From: Cryptomeria japonica
Lineage: Eukaryota; Streptophyta; Pinopsida; Cupressales; Cupressaceae
Length of the DNA stretch: 64,000 bases
NCBI RefSeq assembly: GCF_030272615.1
Contig: NC_081406.1
Coordinates: 264,409,692-264,473,691, forward strand
Direction: 5' to 3'
The translations under genes were made by a program, and so were the position numbers. Below are positions 1 through 11,600 of this stretch, in pieces (the stretch's first letter is position 1; each line of letters opens with the position of its first letter). Below the pieces are notes generated by a model. It was not told the origin of the DNA. It saw only the letters and a program-made list of their open reading frames with translations, and ran no database searches.

Positions 1-1070
1 ATGGTTCTCGTAGAGAGAGGGCATCTACTATGAGGAGACCTTTGCTCCTACAACAAAGATGAGCACCATCTGGTTGGTTCTAGCCATTGCAGCGTAGAAT
101 AGTTAGAAAGTCCATCAAATGGACATGAATTGTGCCTTCCTCAATGGTGATTTGGAGGAAGAGGTATACATGATGCGACCTCAAGGTTTCAAGGTTGTAG
201 TCAAAGAGCACCAGGTATGCAGACTGGTGAAAGCTCTTTATGGCCGAAAGCAGGCCCCCAAGGCATGGTACATTAAGATTGAGAAGTATTTGGATGCATA
301 GGGTTTTTCAGAGAAATCCTTAAGATCCTAACTTGTATGTCAAGAGCACTAGTAGTGACATCATTCTTCTTGTCATCTATGTGGATGATATCATCACTAC
401 TGGTAGTGGGGCACATTTGCTTGAGCATATCAAATTGAATTTGTGTTAGGCTTTTGATATGACCGATTGGTTCTTTTGCATTATTGTCTCACTGTAGAGG
501 TTTGGCAGGCAGGTGGTAGTATTTTTATTTCTTAGTTGAAGTATGCTAGGAGTTTGCTGGATAAGTTTAGGATGATAGGTTGTAAAGTCTCATCTATACC
601 TATGGGGAAAGGGTTGAAATTATCAGCCAAGTTAATCTCACCAGTGGTGAATGAGTCAACATTCAGGCACTAGTTGACAACTTCATCTATCGTACAACCA
701 CTAGACTTGTTCTAAGTTATGCTGTGAGTTACATCTTTCGCTTCATGACAACCCCTAAGGTAGAACATTAGGTTGCAGTGAAGCATGCACGAAGATATGT
801 GGAAGGGACACCTGACTTTAGTATTTTGTATAGCAAAAGCAAAGATTGTCGGCTGATTGGTTTTACAAATTTTAGATTGGGTAGGTTTCCTATTGATGAG
901 AAAAAGTCTACTTCTGGTTATGTCTCTAGTCTTTGCATGGGTGCAGTCACATGGACCAATAAGAAGTAGCAGACAGTAACTCTTTTCTTGACATAAGCAG
1001 AGTATTGAGGAACTGTTAAAGTAGCATGTGAGGCAATATGGCTTCGGAGGATGCTTTCTGACATGAAAAT
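1..1070 (+). pseudogene. Ty1-copia pol remnant: reverse transcriptase to RNase H, first part
   Basis: Conceptual translation gives classic Ty1-copia reverse transcriptase blocks: YEETFAP near 30-50, AFLNGDLEEEVYM near 133-172, KALYGRKQAPKAWY near 229-270, and the catalytic YVDD at 378-389. RNase H follows (GTPDFSILYSK, KKSTSGYVSSL, VTWTNKK near 805-966). The frame is broken by many stops and shifts, for example a stop at 299-301 and TAG within the YVDD-to-RNase H interval, so this is a dead copy. The 5' end runs off the window. It is interrupted at 1070 by a solo LTR and resumes at 1555. Family assignment is certain; the lineage within copia is not. Confidence 0.93.
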
Positions 1071-1554
1071 TGTTGGTGTAAATAATTATTCATCATGGAT
1101 ATTATTACACTTACTTAAGTTTACTTAGGATAATGCATTTCATAGTAGTTTGGATATGAGACACTTGGGTGTTTGTGTCACATTGGGATAGTGTGTGTAG
1201 GAGAAATTCCACCTCTTATGGTGTTGATCTTGTTATTACACTATCATATCCACTTATAGTGGAGTGATAATTCCACCTTCGGTGGGTGATCCACCTCATG
1301 TGGAATATTATATTATTTCTCCTACCTACCCACACATATTTCCTACCTACCCTTGTTTCTTATTGAGCCACATGTCATATTTGTGTGCTCATACATATCC
1401 CTAGCCTTGCCTATATAAGCAGGCTCATCTACATTGTATGTAACAACAACAATTATTGATCATTTTCTATTGATGAGAATACAGTTTATTCTTGTCCCAT
1501 ATTATCTCTATCTTGTACATTTCATTGACCTCTTGATCTTGGCAAAATCCAACA
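1071..1554 (+). mobile_element. Solo LTR (484 bp) inserted in the copia RNase H
   Basis: The segment starts TGTTGGTGTAAATA and ends AAAATCCAACA, so its ends are the inverted TGTTGG/CCAACA expected of an LTR. It is flanked by perfect 5-bp duplications AAAAT at 1066-1070 and 1555-1559. Removing the segment plus one duplication rejoins the copia RNase H reading. A TATA box (CTATATAAGCAGG) lies near 1409-1421, consistent with an LTR promoter on the + strand. Positions 1209-1303 contain four short hairpins in a row (see findings). No internal domain is present, hence solo. Confidence 0.88.
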
Positions 1555-1750
1555 AAAATGTCTCAAGCAAGGCCTTTACCCTTGTGTTGTGACAACCCAT
1601 TTCACGAGCGAACAAAGCATGTAGAGATTCATTGTCACTTCATCAGACATCTTGTTGAATATGGACCTATAATGTTGCAGTATGTTCCAACTTAGGATCA
1701 GATTGCAGACATTCTAACCAAGTCTTTGATTTGCAACACGTTTGTAAATT
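1555..1750 (+). pseudogene. Ty1-copia RNase H C-terminal remnant, second part
   Basis: Reads the end of the copia RNase H: HERTKHVEIHCHFIR near 1600-1650, then DQIADILTKSL near 1697-1730, which is the usual C-terminal signature of copia pol. A purine-rich stretch, TTTAAGGGGG, near 1748-1757 fits the polypurine tract. Stop codons interrupt the frame. This is the continuation of the pol remnant that ends at 1070. Confidence 0.9.
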
Positions 1751-2558
1751 TAAGGGGGCAACTTCGTGTAGTTAGTAGAATGACCATTAAGGTAGGGTAT
1801 TGAAGTAATATTGTCATATTTAGCATGTAATGGTTATCTAGTTAGTTTTAGAAACTTTCCTTACTGTCTTTTGTTCACAATCATTTCTCTTTTAGAAACA
1901 TCGTTTGTATTCTTCAATTAAAGAGTCTCTCACTCCTTTGTAAATAACGAATTACCATTTCAATTCATAAAGGCATAAATGCAAAAATATAAGTTAATTA
2001 TATGAGAAAAATCATTTAATTATATTGCATATAAACCAAGACATAAATAATTAGCAGTATTTCATTTATAAGGAAATATAAGCTAAATTATATAATTTAT
2101 CTTATTTACATTAAAAATCAGATAATATAAATATTTTGTATAATGGATTTGCTAGAAATCATATGAACTAGAGCTATTTTAAAATTATTTTCACAACGAT
2201 TGTGTTACAAAAGATTGTCTTGAAGCATTGCTCGAATCGTTTGTCTTTTCTAATTTACTTGTTATTTTCTTAATTTTTCTCTCTTATAGAATGCAAATTT
2301 TGGGCAATACATTTACATTGTTCTTTTATAGATTCTTTGGGTTATCAAACACTAGAGTTGTCTAGTCTTAGTGTTATCAGTTTCGTGGGGTATGATTTTT
2401 CTATACAAAACCTCGCTTCTTGATTGTTAACATGCAAGATTACTAAATTGTTGTGATACTTTGATGTCATAATAATTAAATTCTTGTTTGCACTCTTATT
2501 TGTGTATCTAATTTGATTCTAAATTAGTCCAATGGGATGTTTTTTATGGTTGATGTAG
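1751..2558. other. Decayed copia 3' flank and AT-rich intron sequence
   Basis: No coding similarity is visible. The first 200 bp probably include the worn 3' LTR of the copia copy, but I could not define its ends. The rest is AT-rich. It ends in the splice acceptor TGATGTAG of the first visible host exon. Confidence 0.4.
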
Positions 2559-2651
2559 GTTATTTTCTTAAATCAGATACTACTCAGTAGCAAAGGAGAT
2601 GGACCTAAGTTGGCAAAGCGTCTGGTTGACATATATTTTGCATTATTTAAG
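2559..2651 (+). CDS. NOC1: NOC1-like exon (31 codons)
   Basis: Acceptor TGATGTAG ends at 2558 and donor GTGAAT starts at 2652. Both ends are phase 0. It reads VIFLNQILLSS followed by KLAKRLVDIYFALFK, a helical repeat segment of the CBF/MAK21 domain that lies directly before the SRLLSALLT block in family members. Confidence 0.88.
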
Positions 2652-5600
2652 GTGAATTGCTCAACATATATTTGGTATTTTCATCTACTTTTGCATCTTG
2701 ATAATTGGATTGGATTTCTTCATATGATTATTTAGTGTGGGTTAATCTTTGTTGGTCCTGTAGCATAATTTAGAATGGAGAATGCATTATTGATTTTCTA
2801 TTCTAAGGGATAAGTCATTATGTTGATTATAGAAAAGTAATAAAGATGCAGTACTTTAGTGAGTTTACATATCATGTGTCACATTAGTTGTGAAAATTAA
2901 TGATAACAATATCATTTTTGTTGGGATAATATTTGCTGGACCTGTAGAAGTATGTAGAATGGAGATTGTCATTTTTATTGACTCTCTAAAGTAAGGAATA
3001 AAGCATAATTTTGTTTGAAGAAAAGTAACAAAGATGTAACAATTAGCATCAACTGGGTCTAATAAAGTGTATGTACTATGTATCATTTTGTATGCCAATT
3101 TTGAAGCAAATGACAATATTTTGGTTCAACTGCAGGTATATTTGTCTCCATGCTATGTTGTCCTTAGTTATCTTTTTTGTCTCCATTCATTGTTTGTGAT
3201 TGTTCTTCAAGGGTGTCATTTTGGTTTAGCCACTCATTTTTGTTTTTTGATGTCTCCATTCATTGTTTGTGATTGTTCTTCAAGGGTGTTATTTTGGTTT
3301 AGCCACTCATTTATGTTTTTTGATTTGGAGGGTCCAAATCTTGTGGATGAATAAGAAAGGGATAAGATGGGACTTGAATTGTAGATGCTGACTGTATTCC
3401 TGTTAGGATCTAACACTCTACATGTTTGTGATCATGATAGAATGCTTGGTGAGACATTTTCCGATGTCAATTTACACTGCTTTCCTCTTATATCTTTCTC
3501 TTTTACTTGTTGGCCTCAACTTAGGAGGACCTGTTAGGACTGCAAATTTTTGAAAATCTCCTGAGCTCTTTCTTGCTTGCGGCTATGCATAAGTTAGGGC
3601 TTTTTCAAAATTTTCTCTATGTCAAGCCTTTCACTGCGCTGACTTCATGCTTTTTCATTAGGTTGTATTCTCTCATTGACCTGCACCAACCAGTGATTGC
3701 CTTTCTAAGAATCAACTTATAACCACTTTTACATTGTGGTTACTGCCTCCCCTCCCTCCCTCACCCCCACATTAGATATTGGTTCTATAGCTGATCATTT
3801 TGATTTTGACTAAGTCGCAAGTTTTAGGGCCATGCGAGTCTTGAACCTTTCAATGTTATAGCTAACAACCCATAGTTAGTATTTCATCACATGAGATAAA
3901 TTTTTTACTTAAATGCCTCGCCCATTGAAGAAACTTGGGTGTATCAAGAAGATGGTTTCAATGTCTCTCCGATCTTCGATCGACAACAAATGAGGATTAG
4001 CATGGTTGGCTTGTGTTGTATCAAAGAGACATGCTTGTATCGGAGTATGAGTTTTAAAGTCTCTCTGATTTCTGATAGGGTGATGTGTTCATTTGTTGGT
4101 ATGGTGAGGGCTCTCTTTATCAAAGAGACTCTTTATGTCAGGGAGACGATTTTCATGTTTCTTCAATCTCCAATGAAGATTGAAAAGGAGGTATTAAGTG
4201 TCTGTGCTCATCGAAGGGACTTTGTTATATCGTAGAGACAAATTTGTGGTCTCTTCGATGCCCGATGGTATGTGACATATAAGGTAGTGGACCCATTGTG
4301 ATTGATGATGTGGCTTGCAGACCTCATCATGAAGACTCCAATACTTCAAAGAGATGTTTTTTTTGGTCTCTTCGATATCTGATGAAGACAAATGAGATGG
4401 TCTTATTGAGGCAATAAATTCAAATACTGCCGATGACTGTTGATGTCCTAGATCAATAGTGGATATTCAAAATAGTTCAATGGCTTTACTAATAGTAGTA
4501 GATGGTGCATGAATGAACATTTATGAACCAAATTTTGCAAAACTTTAAGTAATCTTCGCAGAGAGGAATTCAAAGTCTGCGAATGTGTGCAGAAGTGTGA
4601 GACGCCATTGACTAGTAATTACCCAAAGCTTGAGCTAAAAATTTAATTTATTTTCTGCTTGTGAAGACTAGTGAATTGTGTCCTAGGGTTTAGCCGTTGT
4701 CTTTTGATGTAAAGAATTTGTGTTCTAGGGTAGAATTGTGTGCATGAATTGTGGAATTAGGACGTAGTATAGTCAACGTGGCTAGTTCGTCTGAGAATCC
4801 ATCTTAGCCGAAGCCCAAAATGCAAAAGAAAGAATCCAGACAATTTAACTAGGACTTGACTGACCAAATGCCTTGTTCCAGTCCAAAAACAAAGAGTGTG
4901 AGTCTGAATCCTAGTGCAGAGAGATTAGAAGACAATCAGAAGGGCCTTGGAGATATTTTGATTCTAGAAAGAGGGTATGACATGTTCAGATACCATTACA
5001 GGAAGATGTACAAAGATAGGCCTGTGTGTCACCCATGGCAGTTGAATTTGCCTAAATTGGTAGTCCCCAATGTATTTGTCAATGTCGAACTCATGAGGGT
5101 AATAGCTCGTAAATATGATCCAAAAACAAGAATGATTTACATTGCAGATGGTTCATCCTTTGTTCCCATCATCAAATATTATATCTTTCATGTGTTTAGA
5201 CTTGATAGTAGTATGGATTTGAAATTTACTATTGGGAAAGTCGGTGAAGAGTATCATAGGATGCGTAATGACTACAAGATGTAGAGGCTACCTTTGCACA
5301 AGCCCAGGGATGAGAATGACAAATTGAGGGTGTTTGGTGCTAAGGAGGATTCACCTTTTTCCGTGAAGTTGTTTGAAGAATACTATCAGTTCACTTACTA
5401 TTTTGCATGCCAAGTTTTAGGGTTAGAGGCTTTTACAAATATGCTAGTGGTTCCCATGGTATTATCTAGCGATATACAGAGTCGTGGTGCTCGACCCTTT
5501 GATTATGCTCACTTTTTAGCTGAGGAGATTCACGAGAAGCTTACTTCCATCAAAAACAACAATGAGATTATTGTTTTTAAACATTGTTCATTGTTGATGC

Positions 5601-8563
5601 ATCTTATTATTTATGAAGGTTAGGCAATGGGTATGTGGTTGGAGCATTTGAGGATTAAAGATGTTGATCATATTAAGAATTGGCATTATGTACAAATGTG
5701 GACTGCAGTTTGGGATATCAGGTGCGAGTGGTCACACTATTTGATCTTTGAAGAATTCTTTGTGAAGCGGTGTACATTTTGTTTCGTCATCCATGTGATT
5801 ATAGTGTGTCACTAGAGTTCCAAAGGTTCCTAATCCAAGGGTATAAATTGGTCACAATTGGGGTGACTGGTATGGTTTTAAGAATTGCACCAAGATTAGG
5901 TGTATGGTTATGAAGGAGCCCCGTACTTATTGCCAAGGACTATACTAGATAGGGTGGCCTATTTAGAAATTGTTAGGCAAATGAATGACCGGAGCTTCAT
6001 GCACTTAAGGTCTCAACACAAGCAATCTTCTCTTCTTGGTACATTATGTTTTGGGGACTTCACAGTTAATTATACTAATGCATATGGCCTCATCAACGAA
6101 AAAATTGAATACTTCCACTTACCAGTGGGTTATCCAAGAAGCTGGTTTGACCCTGGGGGTTTTATTAGTAATGCTAGAGCTGCTCAGAAGTTAGGAGCTT
6201 ACCCTCGTGTCTGTTCGGTCTGTTATGATCTAGTGAGAAATCTACCAAAAGATTTTGTCATGAGAAAAATTAGTATGTACAACAGGATCGTGGCTGCAGA
6301 AATGGAGGGGTAAGCATAACTCATCATATAAAGGTGCATTCATTGAGATAGAGGATCTAGGGAAGAGGTTTGACATTATGCTGCAAAAGGAACTGGAGTT
6401 GGTGAGAGGTGTACCCTCTTATATTTTTGCAAGGATAGGAGAAGATCCTTATGAACAGGAAATGCAACATGTACAAGTTGAGGTAGCGGTTCCTCTTGAC
6501 CACATGTCTCCTCAACCTACCCCAAAGACTATGATGATGATTATGAGCAAATTGTAGAACTGATCGTCCAAGAATAGGAAACCCCTCAAGAAAGGGTAGT
6601 TATTGAAGTTGAGCCATCTGATCAACTATCAGATGATGTTAGACATTTAGCCAGCACAAGGTTTGTTTTCTGATGATGTTGTTTTCAAATCCTCCAAGTT
6701 TAAAGCTTTCTTATTGGAGTATAAGGGAAAATAAATAGGAGATAGGGAAAAGGACTTTAGTCCAAAGATGCACCAACGAATTAGTCAAGAATTGCATGAC
6801 AAGTGAATGAAGAGATGAGAACTATGACCCCTGAGAAGGGCACAACATTGTTGCAAGAGGCTAGAGTGATGATTTTGCCTAGAGGGGATATTAGTTCAGC
6901 AATTGCATTTGACAATCTCAGTCTAAATCAAAAGATGATTGTGAGCTTAAGTTTAATACTGGTTCAGGATACAACTCTGATGACCACTTGCTGTCTATTT
7001 GGGCACTATATCCACCGAGAAGGAAGCCATTAGTGGTTGATGATCCTAGTAAAATCTACGGGCAACTTGTGGTGCACAAATTGGAGGATACAAATCCCAT
7101 TGAGGCAGCAAATTTAACAATCAATGCTACCCGTTTTACAAAAGCACATGTTGACAAATTGCTTAGGGAAAATAATTCATACAAACCCGAGAATGAACGA
7201 TTGATGAAGGATATTGCTAAATTCAAGGATAACTTAACTTATCCTTCAGGTTCCTATCAGGATACATTAGATAGAGGGAAAGCTCTTTTGCAGGAACAGG
7301 TTGGACAATCCTTTTGGAAGGATAAAGCAGAGAAGTCACAAAGAAGAGAAGAGCAATTACTTATAGAATTGAAGGCCATACGTTTAATATGGCTTCTGCA
7401 TTGGTTAGTGATAGGTTCAAGAAGATGGTTTCACAGGTTGACAAGTTTTGGGCTGTTTATGTGACATACAAGGCTCTCAAAGAGCATGATAAATTGCAAG
7501 GAAGATTGGAATCTGAAAAAGGAAAGAGAGTGAAGTCAAGGGATCCCATTGACAGTAATTTTTTATGAATGATTGATGATTGGATTGAAAAGCATAAAAA
7601 ATAGTCAGGATTTTGTTGGTGAATTTAATGAATATGATTAGATGCAAGATTTCTCTTTCCCTTCCATTTTTAATGAGAATGGTGATCTTAAGGAATAGGA
7701 TGAGTAGAAGAATGAGATTTGTCAAATGATGCTTCATGCTTTGAGTTTCATTAATGATGAGGAGAAGGTTGTGGAGCATACAATCAATCAACTTGAGAAA
7801 ATGTTCTTATTGGAGTATGTAATGAGGGAAACCAACACATCTGTTGTTACATATGCTATATAAGAGTATAGTGATCATCTGTCACATTTAAGTCTGTTTT
7901 AATCTAGATCAATTTGATCAAGCTAGTAAATGTGAGTGGCATTTTCTTGGATTGGTGGTTTTATGTTTTGAAGGGGTTATTTTGATATTGAATTGTGCCA
8001 ACTGGGTATTTGGATGGTGAAAAAGACATATTGAAATGCCACTTATACTTAAATGTTATATTTCATGTGTATATTCTGATGAAGAGAATGAAACTGACCT
8101 GAAAAAACTAAAAATGATAATTTTTTGACATGTTTGGGCCTCTTTTTTCAGTCTAGCCGAGTTTTTTAAAGAAACTCGCCGAGTTTTTGCTGCGAGTTAA
8201 AGTCATAAAAAATCGCAGAGCTCAAAACTCGGCGAGTGTGCCATCTATGGTTTACAGTATCCTACACTTGGACTTTCTCTACAGCTTTGCTCCAAATGCA
8301 TGCTTGTAGACACACAACTCCCTACCTCACTGTCCAACTAAGAACCTCCCAGTCTTTGTCCAAAAGGATCAGAACAAAATCACCCCCTAATTTATGCTTA
8401 GAGATGTGAAGTAGCCCACTTCAGAATTCCCAACAATAAACAAATTCTGAAAAGTATTTATTTCCTTGGATAGAATATTCGTATTATTAATATCCAAGAT
8501 CCACAATAAAAACTATTAAGGCAAAATTTTGAAAAGGGGTTTGGGTTCGTTAGTACAAAAACA

Positions 8564-8602
<39 letters not shown>

Positions 8603-11600
8603 CAGCCTAGAAGCATGAATTAAGATTAGAATTTCACATAGCATCATATGAACAATAAAACCACCATAAACTTGTAATCATAGCATCATATGCATCAAGT
8701 TCAATATCAAAATAATAATATCGAGTTCAAGTATCATTGTTTCAAAAATTAAATATCTGCTCTAAGCTGCAATTAATAATGTTTATATTAGAGGAAGACC
8801 TAGTAAACTGGAGCTCTTAGAGGAAACCACTGCTACCTGCCAATTGTACTTTGGTTGATTAACTTGTGTTGACACCTCCTATGCCTTGTGTTACAGCCTT
8901 TTCTATGGTCATCTGGCACTACCATTTTGATTTGAATGTTCTTCACCCCAATGTTGTTCTTTGATCATTAAACCAGTAGATCTGATGCCCATTCACATTG
9001 ATTAATAATGCTCCAGTTTGGGATCTTGAGGATATTCTGAAGCCCTTGGTGGTATTCTTTTAACATTTTGGAGTCTCTCCTGTCTCTTTTTGGTATATAG
9101 TAAGGCAAAACCAAACTGTATACAAGATTAACTGTAAACCCTATGGTAAGGAGCAATAAGGTTGTTTTTATATAAGGGTGCATGTTGGTGGTATTCAACA
9201 CCTTGATCAAACTGGGTGTGTTTTGTAAGTTGAAAATGTGTCCTTCACACTTGAACATGGTTATACATGCATCCTTCACAATCCAATCCTCACCAAAAAT
9301 TTAATGCTATTAGTCAAGTCAGACATATTTGTAAGATTTTGAGGTACCGGCAGATTTCAAGTGGCTGATTGCAAAAAAATAAAAAAGTTTTTGGGCGCCC
9401 AAGCATCTGGGTTCGCCCAGGTTTGCCCTGGATGAATCAGCTCACCTGGACACAAACCCTGGCCGAACCCACAGGCGAACCGGACCAGGGTCAGTACCAG
9501 AACTAAACCAGACCAGTACTAGGCCCTCAGACTAGTGAACCCTACAACTTAGGTATTTGGGAGATGATGCATATGCAAGGAGGTGCAATGGCGTCTTCAT
9601 CTTGTTTCAACAATGATGAATGATTTTTTCCACCCTTTTGAAAAATGTTTCTTTGGGGTCATTCTCTTTTTTTGTGCTATTATGACCTTTATTTTTTCTA
9701 TTATGAAGTCCATGCCATCATATATTTCCCCCAAACATTGTGTATCCATATCAGCAAACCTGATCATACTCAGGATGGGCTTGGTGAAATTCAAGACATA
9801 TTCCACACGAGCCCACCAATAATCATCCAGGATCAATGACACTCCATTGGTTACTAACAGCCATGGCTCCCAATGCCTCTCACACCTTCAAACGTTGTCT
9901 CAAAACGATTGTATGTGATGCAAATCGGGTCTCAACAACCTAGGATCATGGAAAAAATATGTTAATAACACATTAAAACATATTATATACATATTAAACA
10001 TGACACAGATAAAATTAAATAAATAAATAAAATTTACCTTCAACAATTCCAACCTCGAGAAAGTCGTGAAAATGCCTTGTGACATATGGTGGTTTATCAC
10101 AAACATTTGGATCTCCTTACCCTCTTGGTATATTTCTTTCACCCACTCTATTTGAGTGCCAATCACTTTCATCACCAAGTTAAGGTAGTTGACAGTGCAT
10201 GGTGTCTAGAAAATGTGCTCATTTTTTTGCTCAACTCCTAATTAATCCCAATAATCTCTAATTGGTTTGAGTGGACATGTGGCAGTGCATGTCAATTGTG
10301 TAGCAACATTGAGGGTGCTAGGATGCAACCTCAAGTATATTTGTCTCCATGTTTGTTTTCCTTAGTTATCTTTAACGTCTTCATTCATCATTTTTTACAT
10401 TCTTTAAAGATTTCATTTTTTATTTTTCACTTGATTATGTTTGTTTGAGATAGAGGCCCCAAATCTTGTGGGTGAATAAGATGGATTGGATGGAATTGGG
10501 TTGTAAACGCGAACAATCTTTCTATTGGGATCCAAGTTCCAATTGTGAAAATTAGTGATAGGATGCTTAGTGAGATATTTGTCATATTTCATCTTTTATT
10601 GTTTTCTTCTTGTATCTGTTGGCCTTGACTTAGGAGGATCAACTGGTGGGAGAGGAAAGTATTTATTTATGACATGGCACATTTAGAAAATTTGGAGCAT
10701 TTTATAATGTTAATGTCGACAGTTTAGAGCTATTTATCTTTTATCATGGGTACTTCTTACTGACAAATTTCCTGCATAGGATAATGATCAAGATTATCTT
10801 AAAAACTTGGTATTTTCATTTATTAGCAGTGTTCCACGGGGATGCATCCCCCCCCTTTTTGGGCGCGTCCCCCCGTCAGAGACGTCTTGGGGACGGGGGG
10901 ACGGGGACGCGACGTCCCTCGCCGTCCCGCCACCGCCACCCAAACGCCGCCGGGACGTGGAGACGTCCTCGTGTCTCCGCGTCTCCCAGGGAGACGTGGA
11001 GACGTTTGGGCGTCTCCTGGGAGACGTTGGGGCGTCTCTGTGGGAGACGCCTGGGCGTCTCCCAGTCCCTCAAGAGACGTCCAGGCGTCTCTCAAGGGAT
11101 GGGGAGACGCCCAGGCGTCTCCCGCATTCCCACGCGAAAAAAGGCACTTTTTAAAGTTTTTTTAAAACATGTGCCTTTTGGGGGGGGGTTAAGGGGTAAC
11201 CCTAATTGGACGTGGGCCCACCCTACCCCCCAAAACAACACAAAAGCATGTTTATTTTGGATTTCACTCTCATTTTGGAAAACTGATTTTTTTTCCAGCA
11301 ACTTGAAGAGGAGGAAATACTTGAAGAAGATTGATTGAAGGGGTGAGAAAAGTGACTGCAAGCGTGATAGGAGCTAGAAGAAGCAAGAAGAAGAGGAAGA
11401 AGAAGATTCTTCTACATTTTGGAGAGATTTTTCAAGCACAAGGTAGGGTTTTTCAACTTCTTCTTGTTTTTTTTTTGTTTTACTTTCTGATTTTCATTGT
11501 TCTATGTCATTTTTGGTTTTTTTTCCCTATTCATCTCAAGACTCAAAATGAGATTTGATGTTGAATCTTGAGGGCAAAATGATTCATCATTTTGCCCTCA

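Noticed and set aside
10784-11338. Several overlapping GC-rich open frames
   Set aside because: They read through the hAT subterminal repeats in many frames; the real gene starts at 11831.
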